64,000 nucleotides of DNA from Burkholderia contaminans (GCF_029633825.1 NZ_CP090640.1:186001-250000), one strand, 5' to 3'. Shown: positions 1-8,818, counted from the first letter of the stretch. Translations and numbers: made by a program. Notes: a model not told the origin generated them from the sequence alone.

Positions 1-289
1 GCGCGCCTTCGTGCGCGCCACGCAGCGGATGGCCGACCAGCACCGCGAGCCCGTCGAACGCCTTCAGTGCGTCGGCGAGTGCGTCGAGTGCCGAGGCGGC
101 CGCCGCGTAGAACGCGGGCCGCAGCAGCAGGTCTTCCGGCGGATAGCCGGACAGCGCGAGTTCCGGCGCGACCATCAGCTGCGCACCATCGTTGTGCGCG
201 GCGCGTGCGGCCGCGACGATCCGCGCGACGTTGCCGGCGAAGTCGCCGACGGTGACGTTGATCTGGGCGAGAGCGAGTCGGGTCTTCAT
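1..289 (-). CDS. nadE: Glutamine-dependent NAD+ synthetase, N-terminal part (partial)
   Basis: Only the first 96 or so codons are in the window; the gene runs off the left edge. The protein starts MKTRLALAQINVTVGDFAGN and is a nitrilase-type glutaminase domain, with the APELALSGYPPEDL block carrying the likely nitrilase Glu at residue 43. In the two-domain NadE family this domain releases ammonia from glutamine, which the C-terminal synthetase domain (not seen here) uses to amidate deamido-NAD+. The ATG at 289 is the natural start because the Lys/Arg-rich N-terminus leads straight into the first beta strand. The next gene is divergent, about 110 bp away. Confidence 0.9.
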   Translation of the reverse strand, partial: MKTRLALAQINVTVGDFAGNVARIVAAARAAHNDGAQLMVAPELALSGYPPEDLLLRPAFYAAAASALDALADALKAFDGLAVLVGHPLRGAHEGA

Positions 290-399
290 GGCGGGATCGG
301 CGCAGCCCGGCGGCGCGCCCTGAACGGCTGACGAAATCGTCCCGGTGCGGGCCGCGCAGGCCCGCGCATCCGGCGACACAGAACGGTACGGATTCACGC

Positions 400-1578
400 T
401 TGAAACACGAACGCATCGATTATCGCACGGGCATCCTGTCGTCCCCAGCGGAAGTGCCGGCCGACGAATGGAACGCGCTGCTCGCCCGCGACGCGCAGCC
501 GACACCCTTTCTGCGCCACGAATTCCTCGACGCGCTGCACGTCGCGCGCTGCGCGGTCGACGATACCGGCTGGTCGCCGCACTTCGTCACGCTGACCGAC
601 GCGCGCACCGGCCGCCTCGCGGCCGCCGCGCCCGTCTACGCGAAACAGCATTCGTACGGCGAATACGTGTTCGACTGGGCCTGGGCCGACGCGTACCAGC
701 GCAACGACCTGCCCTACTACCCGAAGCTGCTGTGCGCGGTGCCGTTCACGCCCGTGCAGGGCACCCGCCTGCTCGCGGCCGACGACGATGCGCGCCGCCG
801 GCTCGCGGCCACGCTGCTCGCGTTCGCCGAGCAGAGCGACGTATCGTCGCTGCACGTGCTGTTCCCGACCGCCGACGAAGCGGCGCTCCTCGAATCGATG
901 GGGATGATGCTGCGCGAAGGCGTGCAGTTCCACTGGATCAACGACGGCTACCGCCACTTCGATGACTTCCTCGGCACGCTCGAACAGAAGAAGCGCAAGA
1001 ACATCCGTGCCGAGCGGCGCAAGGTGCACGACGCGGGCGTGACGTTCCGGCGGCTCACCGGCGACCGGATCACCGACGCCGACTGGCGTTTCTTCTCGCG
1101 CTGCTACCGGCAGACCTATCGCGAACACTATTCGAGCCCGTACCTGAACCTCGACTTCTTCCGCACGATCGGCGCGACGATGCCCGAGAACCTGCTGCTC
1201 GTGATCGCGGAAGCCGACGGCCAGCCGATCGCGAGTGCGCTCGCCGTCTACCGGCGCGGCGAAAACGGCGGCGGCACGCTGTATGGCCGCTATTGGGGCG
1301 CGCTCGAACACGTGCCCTGCCTGCATTTCGAAACGGCCTACTACCAGTTGCTCGAATTCTGCATCGAGGCCGGGCTCGATACGTTCGAAGGCGGCGCACA
1401 AGGCGAACACAAGCTCGCGCGCGGCTTCCTGCCGACCGTCACGCACTCCGCGCACTGGCTCGCGCACCCGGCGTTCTCGGACGCAGTCGCGCGCTTTCTC
1501 GAACGAGAGACCGAGCATATCCACGCGTACGTCGACGAACTGCGCGAACACGATCCGTTCCGGCGCGGCCACGAGTAA
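400..1578 (+). CDS. GNAT-fold N-acetyltransferase, DUF482/FemAB-like
   Basis: The protein has 392 residues and matches what I know of the DUF482 family (often named peptidogalycan biosynthesis/recognition protein), a double GNAT fold related to FemAB aminoacyl transferases. The recognisable blocks are the N-terminal TPFLRHEFLDALH, the central EQKKRKNIRAERRKV and the C-terminal FEGGAQGEHKLARGFLP. The substrate is unknown. The ATG at 400 gives the full N-terminus; an upstream alternative in another frame is a shadow. No signal peptide or membrane segment is visible, so it is probably cytosolic. It stands alone between nadE (divergent) and an AraC-type regulator. Confidence 0.8.
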   Translation: MKHERIDYRTGILSSPAEVPADEWNALLARDAQPTPFLRHEFLDALHVARCAVDDTGWSPHFVTLTDARTGRLAAAAPVYAKQHSYGEYVFDWAWADAYQRNDLPYYPKLLCAVPFTPVQGTRLLAADDDARRRLAATLLAFAEQSDVSSLHVLFPTADEAALLESMGMMLREGVQFHWINDGYRHFDDFLGTLEQKKRKNIRAERRKVHDAGVTFRRLTGDRITDADWRFFSRCYRQTYREHYSSPYLNLDFFRTIGATMPENLLLVIAEADGQPIASALAVYRRGENGGGTLYGRYWGALEHVPCLHFETAYYQLLEFCIEAGLDTFEGGAQGEHKLARGFLPTVTHSAHWLAHPAFSDAVARFLERETEHIHAYVDELREHDPFRRGHE

Positions 1579-1881
1579 CGCCATCAAGGGCCCCCGCATG
1601 CGACGAAGTCACGGCCGGCTTCGCTGCATGCCACATCCCCCCTTCGGCTCGGTGCGCGGCGAGCGTCACCGTCGTCGGCAACGCCTCGATCGCCCACGCG
1701 GACGCAATCGTCGAACGCCGGAGCAGCGAAGTTTTCATTGATCCGCCTGAATCGATCTGTTGTACTTGTCACCACACTCCAGCGTCCCAGTTCAAAAAAT
1801 CGACCGGTCACCATGCTAGACCGGCAGGAGCCATACCTGACCTCTCGCAGCGGGGGCAACCCGAAGGTCATGGAGAGAGAC
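1579..1881. other. Intergenic region upstream of the AraC gene
   Basis: These 303 bp hold no gene I can support. The last 100 bp are noticeably less GC-rich than the coding DNA around them and probably carry the promoter of the downstream regulator. A short inverted repeat (GACCGGTC near 1802 and GACCGG near 1828) could be an operator, but it is too weak to claim. Confidence 0.4.
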
Positions 1882-2916
1882 ATGGAGTTACGACAGAAAT
1901 CGGTATCCGTCCGGCTCTACCGACAGGCGCTCGACGACATGCGGCGCAACGGCTTCGACGTCGCGCCGCTGTATGCGACGCTCGGCATCGGCGCGGCCGA
2001 TCTCGCCGACGATGCACGGCGCATCCCCGGCGATCGGCACGTCGCCGCCATGCGGCTGATGAGCGACTGGCCATTGTCATGGCGTCGGCCGCCACCGCAG
2101 GTCGTGCCGTGGCTCGCACCGTTCCCGGAGCTCGCGGGCATCATCTGCAACGCCGCGACGCTGCGCGACGCGCTGCACGGCTACCTGCGCTACCGCGAAC
2201 TGATCGGCAACGTCGACTGGCTTTTCGCGCATGAAACGGGCGGCGCGATCGCACTCGAGTACGTGAACGAGGGTGACGGCCGGCCCGCCAGCAGCGCGTT
2301 CGCGAATTTCGCGATCCTCGTCGCGCTTGCGCGCCTGTACGATCCGCACGTGCGGATCGACGAAGCCGCGTTCGCGGGCCGCGCATTCGCGCCGACGGCC
2401 GCGTTGCGCGACCTCCTCGGCGCGACGGTGTCGTTCGATGCCGCATGCAACCGTGTCGTGCTGCGCTCAGCGCGCTTCGACACGCCGTTCGAGCGCTACA
2501 ACGCGCCGCTCGCGGACATCCAGCGTCATGCGGCCGACGCCGCGCGCGAGCGCGTGCGCGCCCGCTCGACGTTCGGCTCGTCGGTCGAGCAATGCGTGCG
2601 CGACTGGCTGCGCACGTCCGACGACGCCGACGTGCCGTCCGACACGCTGATGGAGCACGTCTGCGCGCGCTTCGCGATGTCGCGCTGGACGCTGCGCCGG
2701 CGGCTGCATCGCGAAGCGGTCGGGTTTCACGCGCTCGTCGCGCAGGCGCGGCTCGGTGAAGCACGCGACCTGCTGCTGAACACGCAACTGCCGATCGGCG
2801 AGATCGGCGCGCGGGTCGGCTTCCGTTCGACGAGCGCGTTCACGCGCTTCTTCACGCGCGAACTTGGCTCGGCGCCGAGCCGCTTCCGCGACGGGCACGG
2901 CGATCGCTGGCGTTGA
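1882..2916 (+). CDS. AraC-family transcriptional regulator
   Basis: From the ATG at 1882 the protein has 344 residues. I prefer this start because GGAGAGAG at 1872-1879 is a good ribosome binding site; an in-frame ATG at 1870 and a TTG at 1738 are alternatives. The N-terminal 200 residues fit the arabinose-binding-like domain of OruR/ArgR-type AraC proteins. The last 90 carry the two helix-turn-helix motifs: DTLMEHVCARFAMSRWTLRR and, near the end, IGEIGARVGFRSTSAFTRFF. Such regulators bind DNA as activators in response to a small ligand. No obvious target lies next to it, so its regulon cannot be inferred here. Confidence 0.88.
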   Translation: MELRQKSVSVRLYRQALDDMRRNGFDVAPLYATLGIGAADLADDARRIPGDRHVAAMRLMSDWPLSWRRPPPQVVPWLAPFPELAGIICNAATLRDALHGYLRYRELIGNVDWLFAHETGGAIALEYVNEGDGRPASSAFANFAILVALARLYDPHVRIDEAAFAGRAFAPTAALRDLLGATVSFDAACNRVVLRSARFDTPFERYNAPLADIQRHAADAARERVRARSTFGSSVEQCVRDWLRTSDDADVPSDTLMEHVCARFAMSRWTLRRRLHREAVGFHALVAQARLGEARDLLLNTQLPIGEIGARVGFRSTSAFTRFFTRELGSAPSRFRDGHGDRWR

Positions 2917-2965
2917 CGGGCGCTTTTTCTGAGACACTGGCGGCTTCGCATCCTGCCGCCCTGCC

Positions 2966-3793
2966 ATGTCCTGGTTTCTGTATCTGATCGAATGCGCCGA
3001 CGACAGCGTCTATACGGGCATCACGACCGACGTTGCCGCGCGCTTCGACGAGCACGCATCCGGCAAGGGCGCGCGCTATACGCGCTCGCGCAAGCCGCGT
3101 GCGGTGCTCGCGTCGTTTCCGCTGCCCGACCGGTCGAGCGCGTCGCGCGCCGAGTACTGGGTGAAGCGGCTCACGGCGGTGCAGAAGCGGGAACTGGCGG
3201 CCGGGTTGCGGACGCTGGAGTCGGTGCTGCCGGCCGTGGCGGCCGTCGATACGAGCGGTGATGTGGCCGGGTTGAAGGCCGGTGCGCGCGGGCGGAAGAA
3301 AGCGAAGAACGTCGATAGCGCGGAGAAGGCGGTCGAGACGGGCAAAAGCCCGAAGAAGGCCGGAAAGGCAGGGAAAACCGGGAAAACCGAAAAGGTCGAC
3401 AAGCCCGCAAAAGCCGCCAAGCCTCCCAAGGCGACAGAAGCTGCCCCGGTCGCAAAACGCAAGAAGCCCGACAGCGATGCGGTCGCAAGAAAGCCTTCAT
3501 CGCGCGACACACCGGTAAAAAAGGACAAACCAGCCGCGCCCGCATCGTCGAAAAGAAACGCTCAGGCAGCCAGCGGCAAACCCGTTACGAACGGACGCGA
3601 AAACACGACGCCCGCATCGGCCCGCCGCCGCCCGCCTGCCACCCAAGCCGCCGAAGCGCCCGCGGCTCCCGCCGCCCCTCGCCGCGCGAAGCGCACGAAG
3701 GACGCGCCGACCACCGCCACGTCGCCCGCGGCCGTACCCGCCGCCGTACGCAAGCGCTCCCAACGCACAAAACAAAACCGCGCGGCCTCCTGA
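2966..3793 (+). CDS. GIY-YIG nuclease-domain protein with long Lys/Ala/Pro-rich tail
   Basis: Residues 1-90 or so form a compact GIY-YIG domain of the YhbQ/UPF0213 type: WFLYLIECADDSVYTGITTD holds the paired Y and T/G signature, followed by the conserved Arg and the EYWVK segment. Stand-alone family members are usually about 90-110 residues, whereas this one has 275. The remaining 170 residues are low-complexity and strongly basic, with repeats of the KAGKTGKTEKVDKPAKAAK type, like histone-H1-like bacterial proteins. The tail may bind nucleic acid and tether the nuclease domain; that is inference. Codon use in the tail is more A-rich than in neighbouring genes. The stop overlaps a terminator hairpin. 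Confidence 0.85.
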   Translation: MSWFLYLIECADDSVYTGITTDVAARFDEHASGKGARYTRSRKPRAVLASFPLPDRSSASRAEYWVKRLTAVQKRELAAGLRTLESVLPAVAAVDTSGDVAGLKAGARGRKKAKNVDSAEKAVETGKSPKKAGKAGKTGKTEKVDKPAKAAKPPKATEAAPVAKRKKPDSDAVARKPSSRDTPVKKDKPAAPASSKRNAQAASGKPVTNGRENTTPASARRRPPATQAAEAPAAPAAPRRAKRTKDAPTTATSPAAVPAAVRKRSQRTKQNRAAS

Positions 3794-3810
3794 GGAGACA
3801 CGCGCGGTTT
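3775..3810. terminator. Bidirectional terminator between the GIY-YIG gene and ppa
   Basis: A 10-bp perfect stem (AAACCGCGCG / CGCGCGGTTT) closes a 16-nt loop. The left arm lies inside the last codons of the GIY-YIG gene. The hairpin is flanked by A and T tracts on both sides and serves two convergent genes. Confidence 0.75.
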
Positions 3811-3847
3811 GCGTTTCGCACGAACCGGCCGTCGGCCGGTACGCCGC

Positions 3848-4375
3848 TTACTTCTTGTAGTTCGCTGCGCCGTCGGTGATTTCCTTGTGCGCGGCTTCGA
3901 TGCCTGCCCAGCCTTCGACCTTCACCCACTTGCCCTTCTCGAGCGCCTTGTACTGCTCGAAGAAGTGCTTGATCTGGTCCTTCAGGTACTCGGGCACGTC
4001 GTCGATCGACTTCAGGTTTGCCGTCATCGGGCACACCTTGTCGTGCGGCACGGCGACCAGCTTCGCGTCGACACCCGATTCGTCGGTCATCTGCAGCATG
4101 CCGAGCACGCGCGAGCGCACGATCGAGCCTGCCAGCAGCGGGAACGGCGTGATCACGAGCACGTCGACCGGATCGCCGTCGCCCGACAGCGTCTGCGGAA
4201 TGTAGCCGTAGTTCACCGGATAGCGCATGCCCGTGCCGATGAAGCGGTCGACGACGAGAAGGCCCAGCTCCTTGTCCGCCTCGTACTTCACCGGATCGCT
4301 TTGCGCGGGAATCTCGATGATCACGTTGAAATCTTGCGGCAGGTCCTTGCCGGCCGGAACATGATTGAAGCTCAT
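3848..4375 (-). CDS. ppa: Inorganic pyrophosphatase (family I)
   Basis: The protein has 175 residues from the ATG at 4375, the usual size for bacterial family I enzymes. The signature DGDPVDV places metal-binding aspartates at residues 66, 68 and 71, close to the positions in the E. coli enzyme. It hydrolyses pyrophosphate to phosphate in the cytosol with Mg2+, pulling biosynthetic reactions forward. A longer in-frame extension upstream runs into the 49-bp tandem repeats and is not coding. It is monocistronic, converging on the GIY-YIG gene through a shared terminator. Confidence 0.96.
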   Translation of the reverse strand: MSFNHVPAGKDLPQDFNVIIEIPAQSDPVKYEADKELGLLVVDRFIGTGMRYPVNYGYIPQTLSGDGDPVDVLVITPFPLLAGSIVRSRVLGMLQMTDESGVDAKLVAVPHDKVCPMTANLKSIDDVPEYLKDQIKHFFEQYKALEKGKWVKVEGWAGIEAAHKEITDGAANYKK

Positions 4376-4570
4376 GAGCACTCTCTGTAGGTCGATGGGA
4401 ATTCGGGACAGGGCGCCGCGGCCGATGCATCGCCGCAGGCGTCCCGCAAGGGAATGCGCCATTATAGCCAATCGACCGGTGGCGTCCGGATGACGATCGG
4501 CCGATAATCGTTCCGGATGCCCGGCCATCGAACCACCGGCCGCGTTAAATGGAATCGGTGTCGGCGGTTG

Positions 4571-4884
4571 AAGCGCTGGCGCCGGCCGACCGCAAAGCAT
4601 GGGGCCTGGGGGAGCGCTGAAGCGCCAATTCGGGGCGACCGCGAAGCATGGGGCTCGGGTGGGCGCTGAAGCGCCAACTCGGGCCGACCGCGAAGCATGG
4701 GGCTCGGGTGAGCGCTGAAGCGCCAACTCGGGTCGACCGCGAAGCATGGGACCCGAGTAAGCGCTGAAGCGCCAACCCGGGTCGACCGCGAAGCATGGGA
4801 CCCGAGTAAGCGCTGAAGCGCTAACTCGGGTCGACCGCGAAGCATGGGACCCGAGTAAGCGCTAAAGCGCTAACTCGGGTCGAC
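4571..4884. repeat. 49-bp tandem repeat array 1, ahead of the aldehyde dehydrogenase gene
   Basis: The element GACCGC(G/A)AAGCATGGG begins at 4588, 4637, 4686, 4735, 4784 and 4833, and the corresponding GACAGGAG of the final copy begins at 4882: an exact 49-bp period. Each late unit has an imperfect palindrome (GACCCGAGT, AGCGCT, AGCGCT, ACTCGGGTC) followed by a short spacer with an ATG. Early units differ by point changes. One, GGCGCT-GA-AGCGCC at 4662-4675, keeps the inner stem through a compensated A-T to G-C change. The last unit swaps CGCGAAGC for AGGAG, which is the ribosome binding site of the gene starting at 4895. Because 49 is not a multiple of 3, no frame can run through as a repeat protein. 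Confidence 0.92.
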
Positions 4885-4894
4885 AGGAGCTGGC

Positions 4895-6334
4895 ATGGAA
4901 GAGGCGAAGCACTTCATCGCGGGCGAATGGGCGTTGCCCGCGCAACTGGAAACCATCGCGGTCGTCGATCCCTCCGACGGCCAGCCGTTCGCGTCGATCG
5001 CCCGCGGCACGGCGCCCGACATCGAGCGGGCGGTCGCCGCGGCCCGCGACGCATTCGCGGGCCCGTGGGGCGCCGCCAGCGCCGCCGAGCGCGGCCGCGT
5101 GCTGATGCGCCTGTCGGCGCGTGTCGCCGCCTCGATCGAGGAGCTCGCCGCGATCGAAGCGCGCGATACCGGCAAGCCGCTGAAACAGGCACGCGCCGAC
5201 GCGGCCGCGCTCGCGCGCTACTTCGAGTTTTATGCAGGCGCCGCCGACAAGCTGCACGGCGAAACCCTCCCCTATCAAGCCGGCTACACGGTGCTGACGG
5301 TGCGCGAGCCGCACGGCGTCACGGGCCACATCGTGCCGTGGAACTACCCGATGCAGATCTTCGGGCGCAGCGTCGGCGCCGCGCTCGCGGCCGGCAACGC
5401 CTGTGTCGTCAAGCCGGCCGAGGATGCGTGCCTGTCGTTGCTGCGCGTCGCCGAGCTGGCCGTCGAGGCCGGGTTGCCGGCCGGTGCGCTCAACATCGTC
5501 ACCGGCTACGGCCATGAAGCCGGCGCCGCGCTCGCACGCCATCCCGGCATCGACCACATCTCGTTCACGGGGTCGCCGGCCACCGGCAAGCTGGTCACGC
5601 AGATGGCGGCCGAGAACCACGTACCCGTCACGCTCGAACTCGGCGGCAAGTCGCCGCAGATCGTGTTCGCCGACGCCGATCTCGAAGCGGCGCTGCCCGT
5701 GCTCGTGTCCGCGATCGTGCAGAACGGCGGGCAGACCTGCTCGGCCGGCAGCCGCGTGCTGATCGAGCGCGCGGTGTACGAGCCGCTCGTCGAGCGCCTC
5801 GCCACCGCATTCAGCGAGCTGCGCGTCGGCCCGAGCCGCGCCGACCTCGACTGCGGCCCGCTGATCAACGCGAAGCAGCAGCAGCGCGTGTGGGATTTCC
5901 TGTCCGACGCACAGCACGACGGCATTCCGATGGCCGCACACGGGCAGGTCGTCGCCGACGCGCCCGAAAGCGGCTTCTACCAGGCGCCCGCGCTGTTGCG
6001 CGACGTGCCGCCGTCGCACCGGCTCGCGCAGGAGGAAGTGTTCGGCCCCGTGCTCGCCGCGATGCGTTTCGTCGACGAGGACGAAGCCGTCGCGCTGGCG
6101 AACGGCACACCGTACGGCCTCGTCGCGGGTATCTGGACGCGCGACGGCGCACGCCAGATGCGGCTCGCACGGCGCCTGCGGGCGGGCCAGGTGTTCATCA
6201 ACAACTATGGCGCGGGCGGCGGCGTCGAGCTGCCGTTCGGCGGTGTCGGCCACTCGGGGCATGGCCGCGAGAAAGGCTTCGAGGCGCTGTACGGCTTCAC
6301 CGCACTGAAAACGATCGCGATCCGGCACGGCTGA
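4895..6334 (+). CDS. Aldehyde dehydrogenase (NAD(P)+-dependent)
   Basis: The 479-residue protein is a full-length aldehyde dehydrogenase: the cofactor-binding PWNYPM block, the general base Glu248 in LELGGKSP, the catalytic Cys282 in NGGQTCSAG, and the C-terminal EVFGPVLA and PFGGVGHSGHGREKG blocks. It oxidises an aldehyde to an acid; the substrate cannot be read from sequence. The start follows AGGAG at 4885-4889, which is the modified end of a 49-bp repeat array. The gene leads a probable catabolic cluster with the SDR gene (107 bp downstream) and the MFS carrier. No regulator gene adjoins it. Confidence 0.94.
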   Translation: MEEAKHFIAGEWALPAQLETIAVVDPSDGQPFASIARGTAPDIERAVAAARDAFAGPWGAASAAERGRVLMRLSARVAASIEELAAIEARDTGKPLKQARADAAALARYFEFYAGAADKLHGETLPYQAGYTVLTVREPHGVTGHIVPWNYPMQIFGRSVGAALAAGNACVVKPAEDACLSLLRVAELAVEAGLPAGALNIVTGYGHEAGAALARHPGIDHISFTGSPATGKLVTQMAAENHVPVTLELGGKSPQIVFADADLEAALPVLVSAIVQNGGQTCSAGSRVLIERAVYEPLVERLATAFSELRVGPSRADLDCGPLINAKQQQRVWDFLSDAQHDGIPMAAHGQVVADAPESGFYQAPALLRDVPPSHRLAQEEVFGPVLAAMRFVDEDEAVALANGTPYGLVAGIWTRDGARQMRLARRLRAGQVFINNYGAGGGVELPFGGVGHSGHGREKGFEALYGFTALKTIAIRHG

Positions 6335-6440
6335 CCGCGCCGCACGCGGCACTTGGCACGCAGCACCTGTCACGCGGCCGGCAGCACCCGGCCGCGTGCC
6401 GAAGCACGACGACACTCATATCCAGCACAGGAGACACACC

Positions 6441-7199
6441 ATGCGGTTGAGCGGCAAGACGGCCATCGTCACGGGCGGCGGCTCGGGGTTCGGCGAAGGC
6501 ATCGCAAAGACGTATGCGCGCGAAGGCGCGAACGTCGTCGTCAACGACCTGAACGGGGCGGCAGCCGAGCGCGTCGCGAGCGAGATCGCGCTCGCGGGCG
6601 GCAAGGCCATCGCGGTGGCCGGCGACGTGTCGAAGCAGGACGACTGGCACGCGCTGCTGCAGGCCTCGCTCGACGATTTCCACGCAGTGCAGATCGTCGT
6701 GAACAACGCAGGCACCACGCACCGCAACAAGCCGGTGCTCGACGTAACGGAAGCCGAATTCGACCGCGTGTATGCGGTCAACATGAAAAGCCTGTTCTGG
6801 TGCGTGCAGACCTTCGTGCCGTACTTCCGCGAACAGGGCGGCGGCGTGTTCGTGAACGTCGCGTCGACGGCCGGCGTGCGGCCGCGGCCCGGCCTCGTCT
6901 GGTACAACAGCACGAAGGGCGCGATGATCACCGCGAGCAAGTCGCTCGCGGCCGAACTCGGCGCCGATCGCATCCGCGTGAACTGCATCAACCCGGTGCT
7001 CGGCGAAACGGCGCTGATGACCGAATTCATGGGCTGCGAGGATACCCCCGAGAACCGCAGCCGGTTCCTCGCGACGATCCCGCTCGGCCGCTTCTCGACG
7101 CCGCAGGACATCGCGAACGCCGCGCTTTACCTTGCCTCCGACGAAGCTGAATTCATCACGGGCGTTTGCCTCGAGGTCGACGGCGGACGCTGCATCTAG
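6441..7199 (+). CDS. Short-chain dehydrogenase/reductase (SDR family)
   Basis: The protein has 252 residues from the ATG at 6441, preceded by CAGGAGACACACC; an upstream in-frame start at 6396 is less likely. The N-terminus shows the TGGGSGFGEG dinucleotide motif, followed by NNAG, and the catalytic residues Ser142, Tyr155 and Lys159 (YNSTK) have classical SDR spacing. It should oxidise an alcohol or reduce a ketone with NAD(P)(H). Together with the upstream aldehyde dehydrogenase it could act in sequence (alcohol to aldehyde to acid), but the substrate is unknown. Names such as glucose 1-dehydrogenase would be over-calls. Confidence 0.93.
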   Translation: MRLSGKTAIVTGGGSGFGEGIAKTYAREGANVVVNDLNGAAAERVASEIALAGGKAIAVAGDVSKQDDWHALLQASLDDFHAVQIVVNNAGTTHRNKPVLDVTEAEFDRVYAVNMKSLFWCVQTFVPYFREQGGGVFVNVASTAGVRPRPGLVWYNSTKGAMITASKSLAAELGADRIRVNCINPVLGETALMTEFMGCEDTPENRSRFLATIPLGRFSTPQDIANAALYLASDEAEFITGVCLEVDGGRCI

Positions 7200-7311
7200 C
7201 CGCATCGCGCTGTTCGCGTGCCGAGCCGGTTTCCACCGGCCGGAACATCCACGCATTGCTTCGCACGAAACCGGATCGGGTGCCGCCGCGCCTTCTCCGG
7301 CCAACAACAAG

Positions 7312-7461
7312 GACAGAGGCGCATGGGACCCAAGTAAGCGCTGAAGCGCTAACTTTGATCGACCGCGAAGCATGGGACCCAAGTAAGCGCTGAAGCGCTA
7401 ACTTTGATCGACCGCAAAGCATGGGACCCAAGTAAGCGCTGAAGCGCTAACTTTGATCGAC
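7312..7461. repeat. 49-bp tandem repeat array 2, ahead of the MFS gene
   Basis: The same 49-bp unit as at 4571-4884 recurs here. Unit starts (GAC plus variable bases and an ATGGGACCCAAG segment) fall at 7312, 7361 and 7410, and the final GACAGGAG is at 7459, again exactly 49 bp apart. The outer arms differ from array 1 (AACTTTGATC instead of AACTCGGGTC), but the AGCGCTGAAGCGCT core is identical. The last unit again turns into the ribosome binding site, here for the MFS gene at 7472. The first unit, GACAGAGGCGCATGG, resembles a degenerate form of this binding site. Confidence 0.92.
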
Positions 7462-7471
7462 AGGAGACAAC

Positions 7472-8776
7472 ATGGCAACATCGACGCAGTCGCTGCCGGG
7501 CTCGTCCGGCGCATTCGAGGAAGCAACCTACCGCAAGGTGTCGTGGCGGCTCGTGCCGCTCCTGCTGCTGTGCTACGTGGTCGCGTATCTCGACCGCGTG
7601 AACGTCGGGTTCGCGAAGCTGCAGATGGCGAGCGACCTGAACCTCAGCGACACCGTCTACGGGCTCGGCGCCGGGATCTTCTTCTTCGGCTATTTCCTCT
7701 TCGAAGTGCCGAGCAACATCATCCTGCACAGGGTCGGCGCACGCGTGTGGATCGCGCGGATCATGGCGACGTGGGGCGTGATCTCGATCCTGACGATGTT
7801 CGTCACGACGCCCGCGATGTTCTACGTGATGCGCTTCCTGCTCGGCGTCGCCGAAGCGGGCTTCTTCCCCGGCGTGATCCTCTACCTCACCTACTGGTAT
7901 CCCGCACACCGGCGCGGCCGGATGACGACGTTCTTCATGACGGCCGTCGCGCTGTCCGGCGTGATCGGCGGACCGCTTTCGGGCTTCATCCTGAAGGCGT
8001 TCGACGGCATCAGCGGATGGCACGGCTGGCAATGGCTGTTCCTGCTCGAGGGCATCCCGTCGGTGCTGGTCGGCGTGGTCGTGTTCCTCAAGCTGGACGA
8101 GCGGATCGAGAAGGCGAACTGGCTGACCGACGACGAAAAGGCGCTCCTCACGCGCAATGTCGATGCTGAGGAAGCCACCAAGGAAGACCCGCCGCTCGGC
8201 GCCGTGATGTCGAGCCCGCGCGTATGGCTGATGGCGCTGATCTACTTCTCGTTCGTGATGGGGCTCTACGGCGTCGGCTTCTGGCTGCCGACCATCATCA
8301 AGGCCACCGGTGTGACCGACACGTTCATGATCGGCCTGCTGTCGGCGATTCCGTATGCGGCCGCCGTGGTCGCGATGATCCTGATCGCACGCAGCGCGGA
8401 CCGGCACCGCGAACGCCGCTGGCACGTCGCGATTCCGGCCGCGATCGGCGCGCTCGGGCTCGTGCTGTCGGTGATCTGGGCGCACCAGACCGCGCTCGCG
8501 ATGCTTGGCCTCACGCTCGCGACGATCGGCATCCTGACGACGCTGCCGCTGTTCTGGAGCCTGCCGACCGCATTCCTCGGCGGCACGGCGGCCGCGGCCG
8601 GCATCGCGATGATCAACTCGATCGGCAACCTCGCCGGCTTCCTCAGCCCGTACATGATGGGCTGGCTCAAGCAGGCAACGGGCGCCAACGATTCGGGCAT
8701 GTACATGCTCGCCGGGTTCCTCGTGCTCGGCGGACTGCTGGCGCTGTCGGTGCCGAAGCGGCTGGTCGACAAGTAA
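7472..8776 (+). CDS. MFS transporter, anion:cation symporter (ACS) type
   Basis: This 434-residue protein has about twelve predicted membrane segments and the ACS-family layout: the YLDRVNVGFAKLQMASDLNLS start of helix 1, the G-x-x-x-D/E-RxG-like loop between helices 2 and 3 (HRVGARVWIARI), and a cytoplasmic central loop around residues 205-235. ACS carriers take up organic acids such as hexuronates, phthalate or tartrate with protons. It probably imports the substrate handled by the ALDH and SDR upstream. The gene starts right after the second 49-bp array and ends before a strong terminator. Confidence 0.92.
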   Translation: MATSTQSLPGSSGAFEEATYRKVSWRLVPLLLLCYVVAYLDRVNVGFAKLQMASDLNLSDTVYGLGAGIFFFGYFLFEVPSNIILHRVGARVWIARIMATWGVISILTMFVTTPAMFYVMRFLLGVAEAGFFPGVILYLTYWYPAHRRGRMTTFFMTAVALSGVIGGPLSGFILKAFDGISGWHGWQWLFLLEGIPSVLVGVVVFLKLDERIEKANWLTDDEKALLTRNVDAEEATKEDPPLGAVMSSPRVWLMALIYFSFVMGLYGVGFWLPTIIKATGVTDTFMIGLLSAIPYAAAVVAMILIARSADRHRERRWHVAIPAAIGALGLVLSVIWAHQTALAMLGLTLATIGILTTLPLFWSLPTAFLGGTAAAAGIAMINSIGNLAGFLSPYMMGWLKQATGANDSGMYMLAGFLVLGGLLALSVPKRLVDK

Positions 8777-8818
8777 CGCACCGCCGTGACCGCGCGCGGC
8801 CGCGCCGCACACGGAACG

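Noticed and set aside
4462..4845. Minus-strand frames with repeated motifs such as [12 protein letters not shown]
   Set aside because: They are translations of the 49-bp repeats; the period is not a multiple of three and no start signal or conserved protein is present.
4571..4884. CRISPR array
   Set aside because: Units abut without unique spacers and there are no cas genes; it is a tandem repeat.
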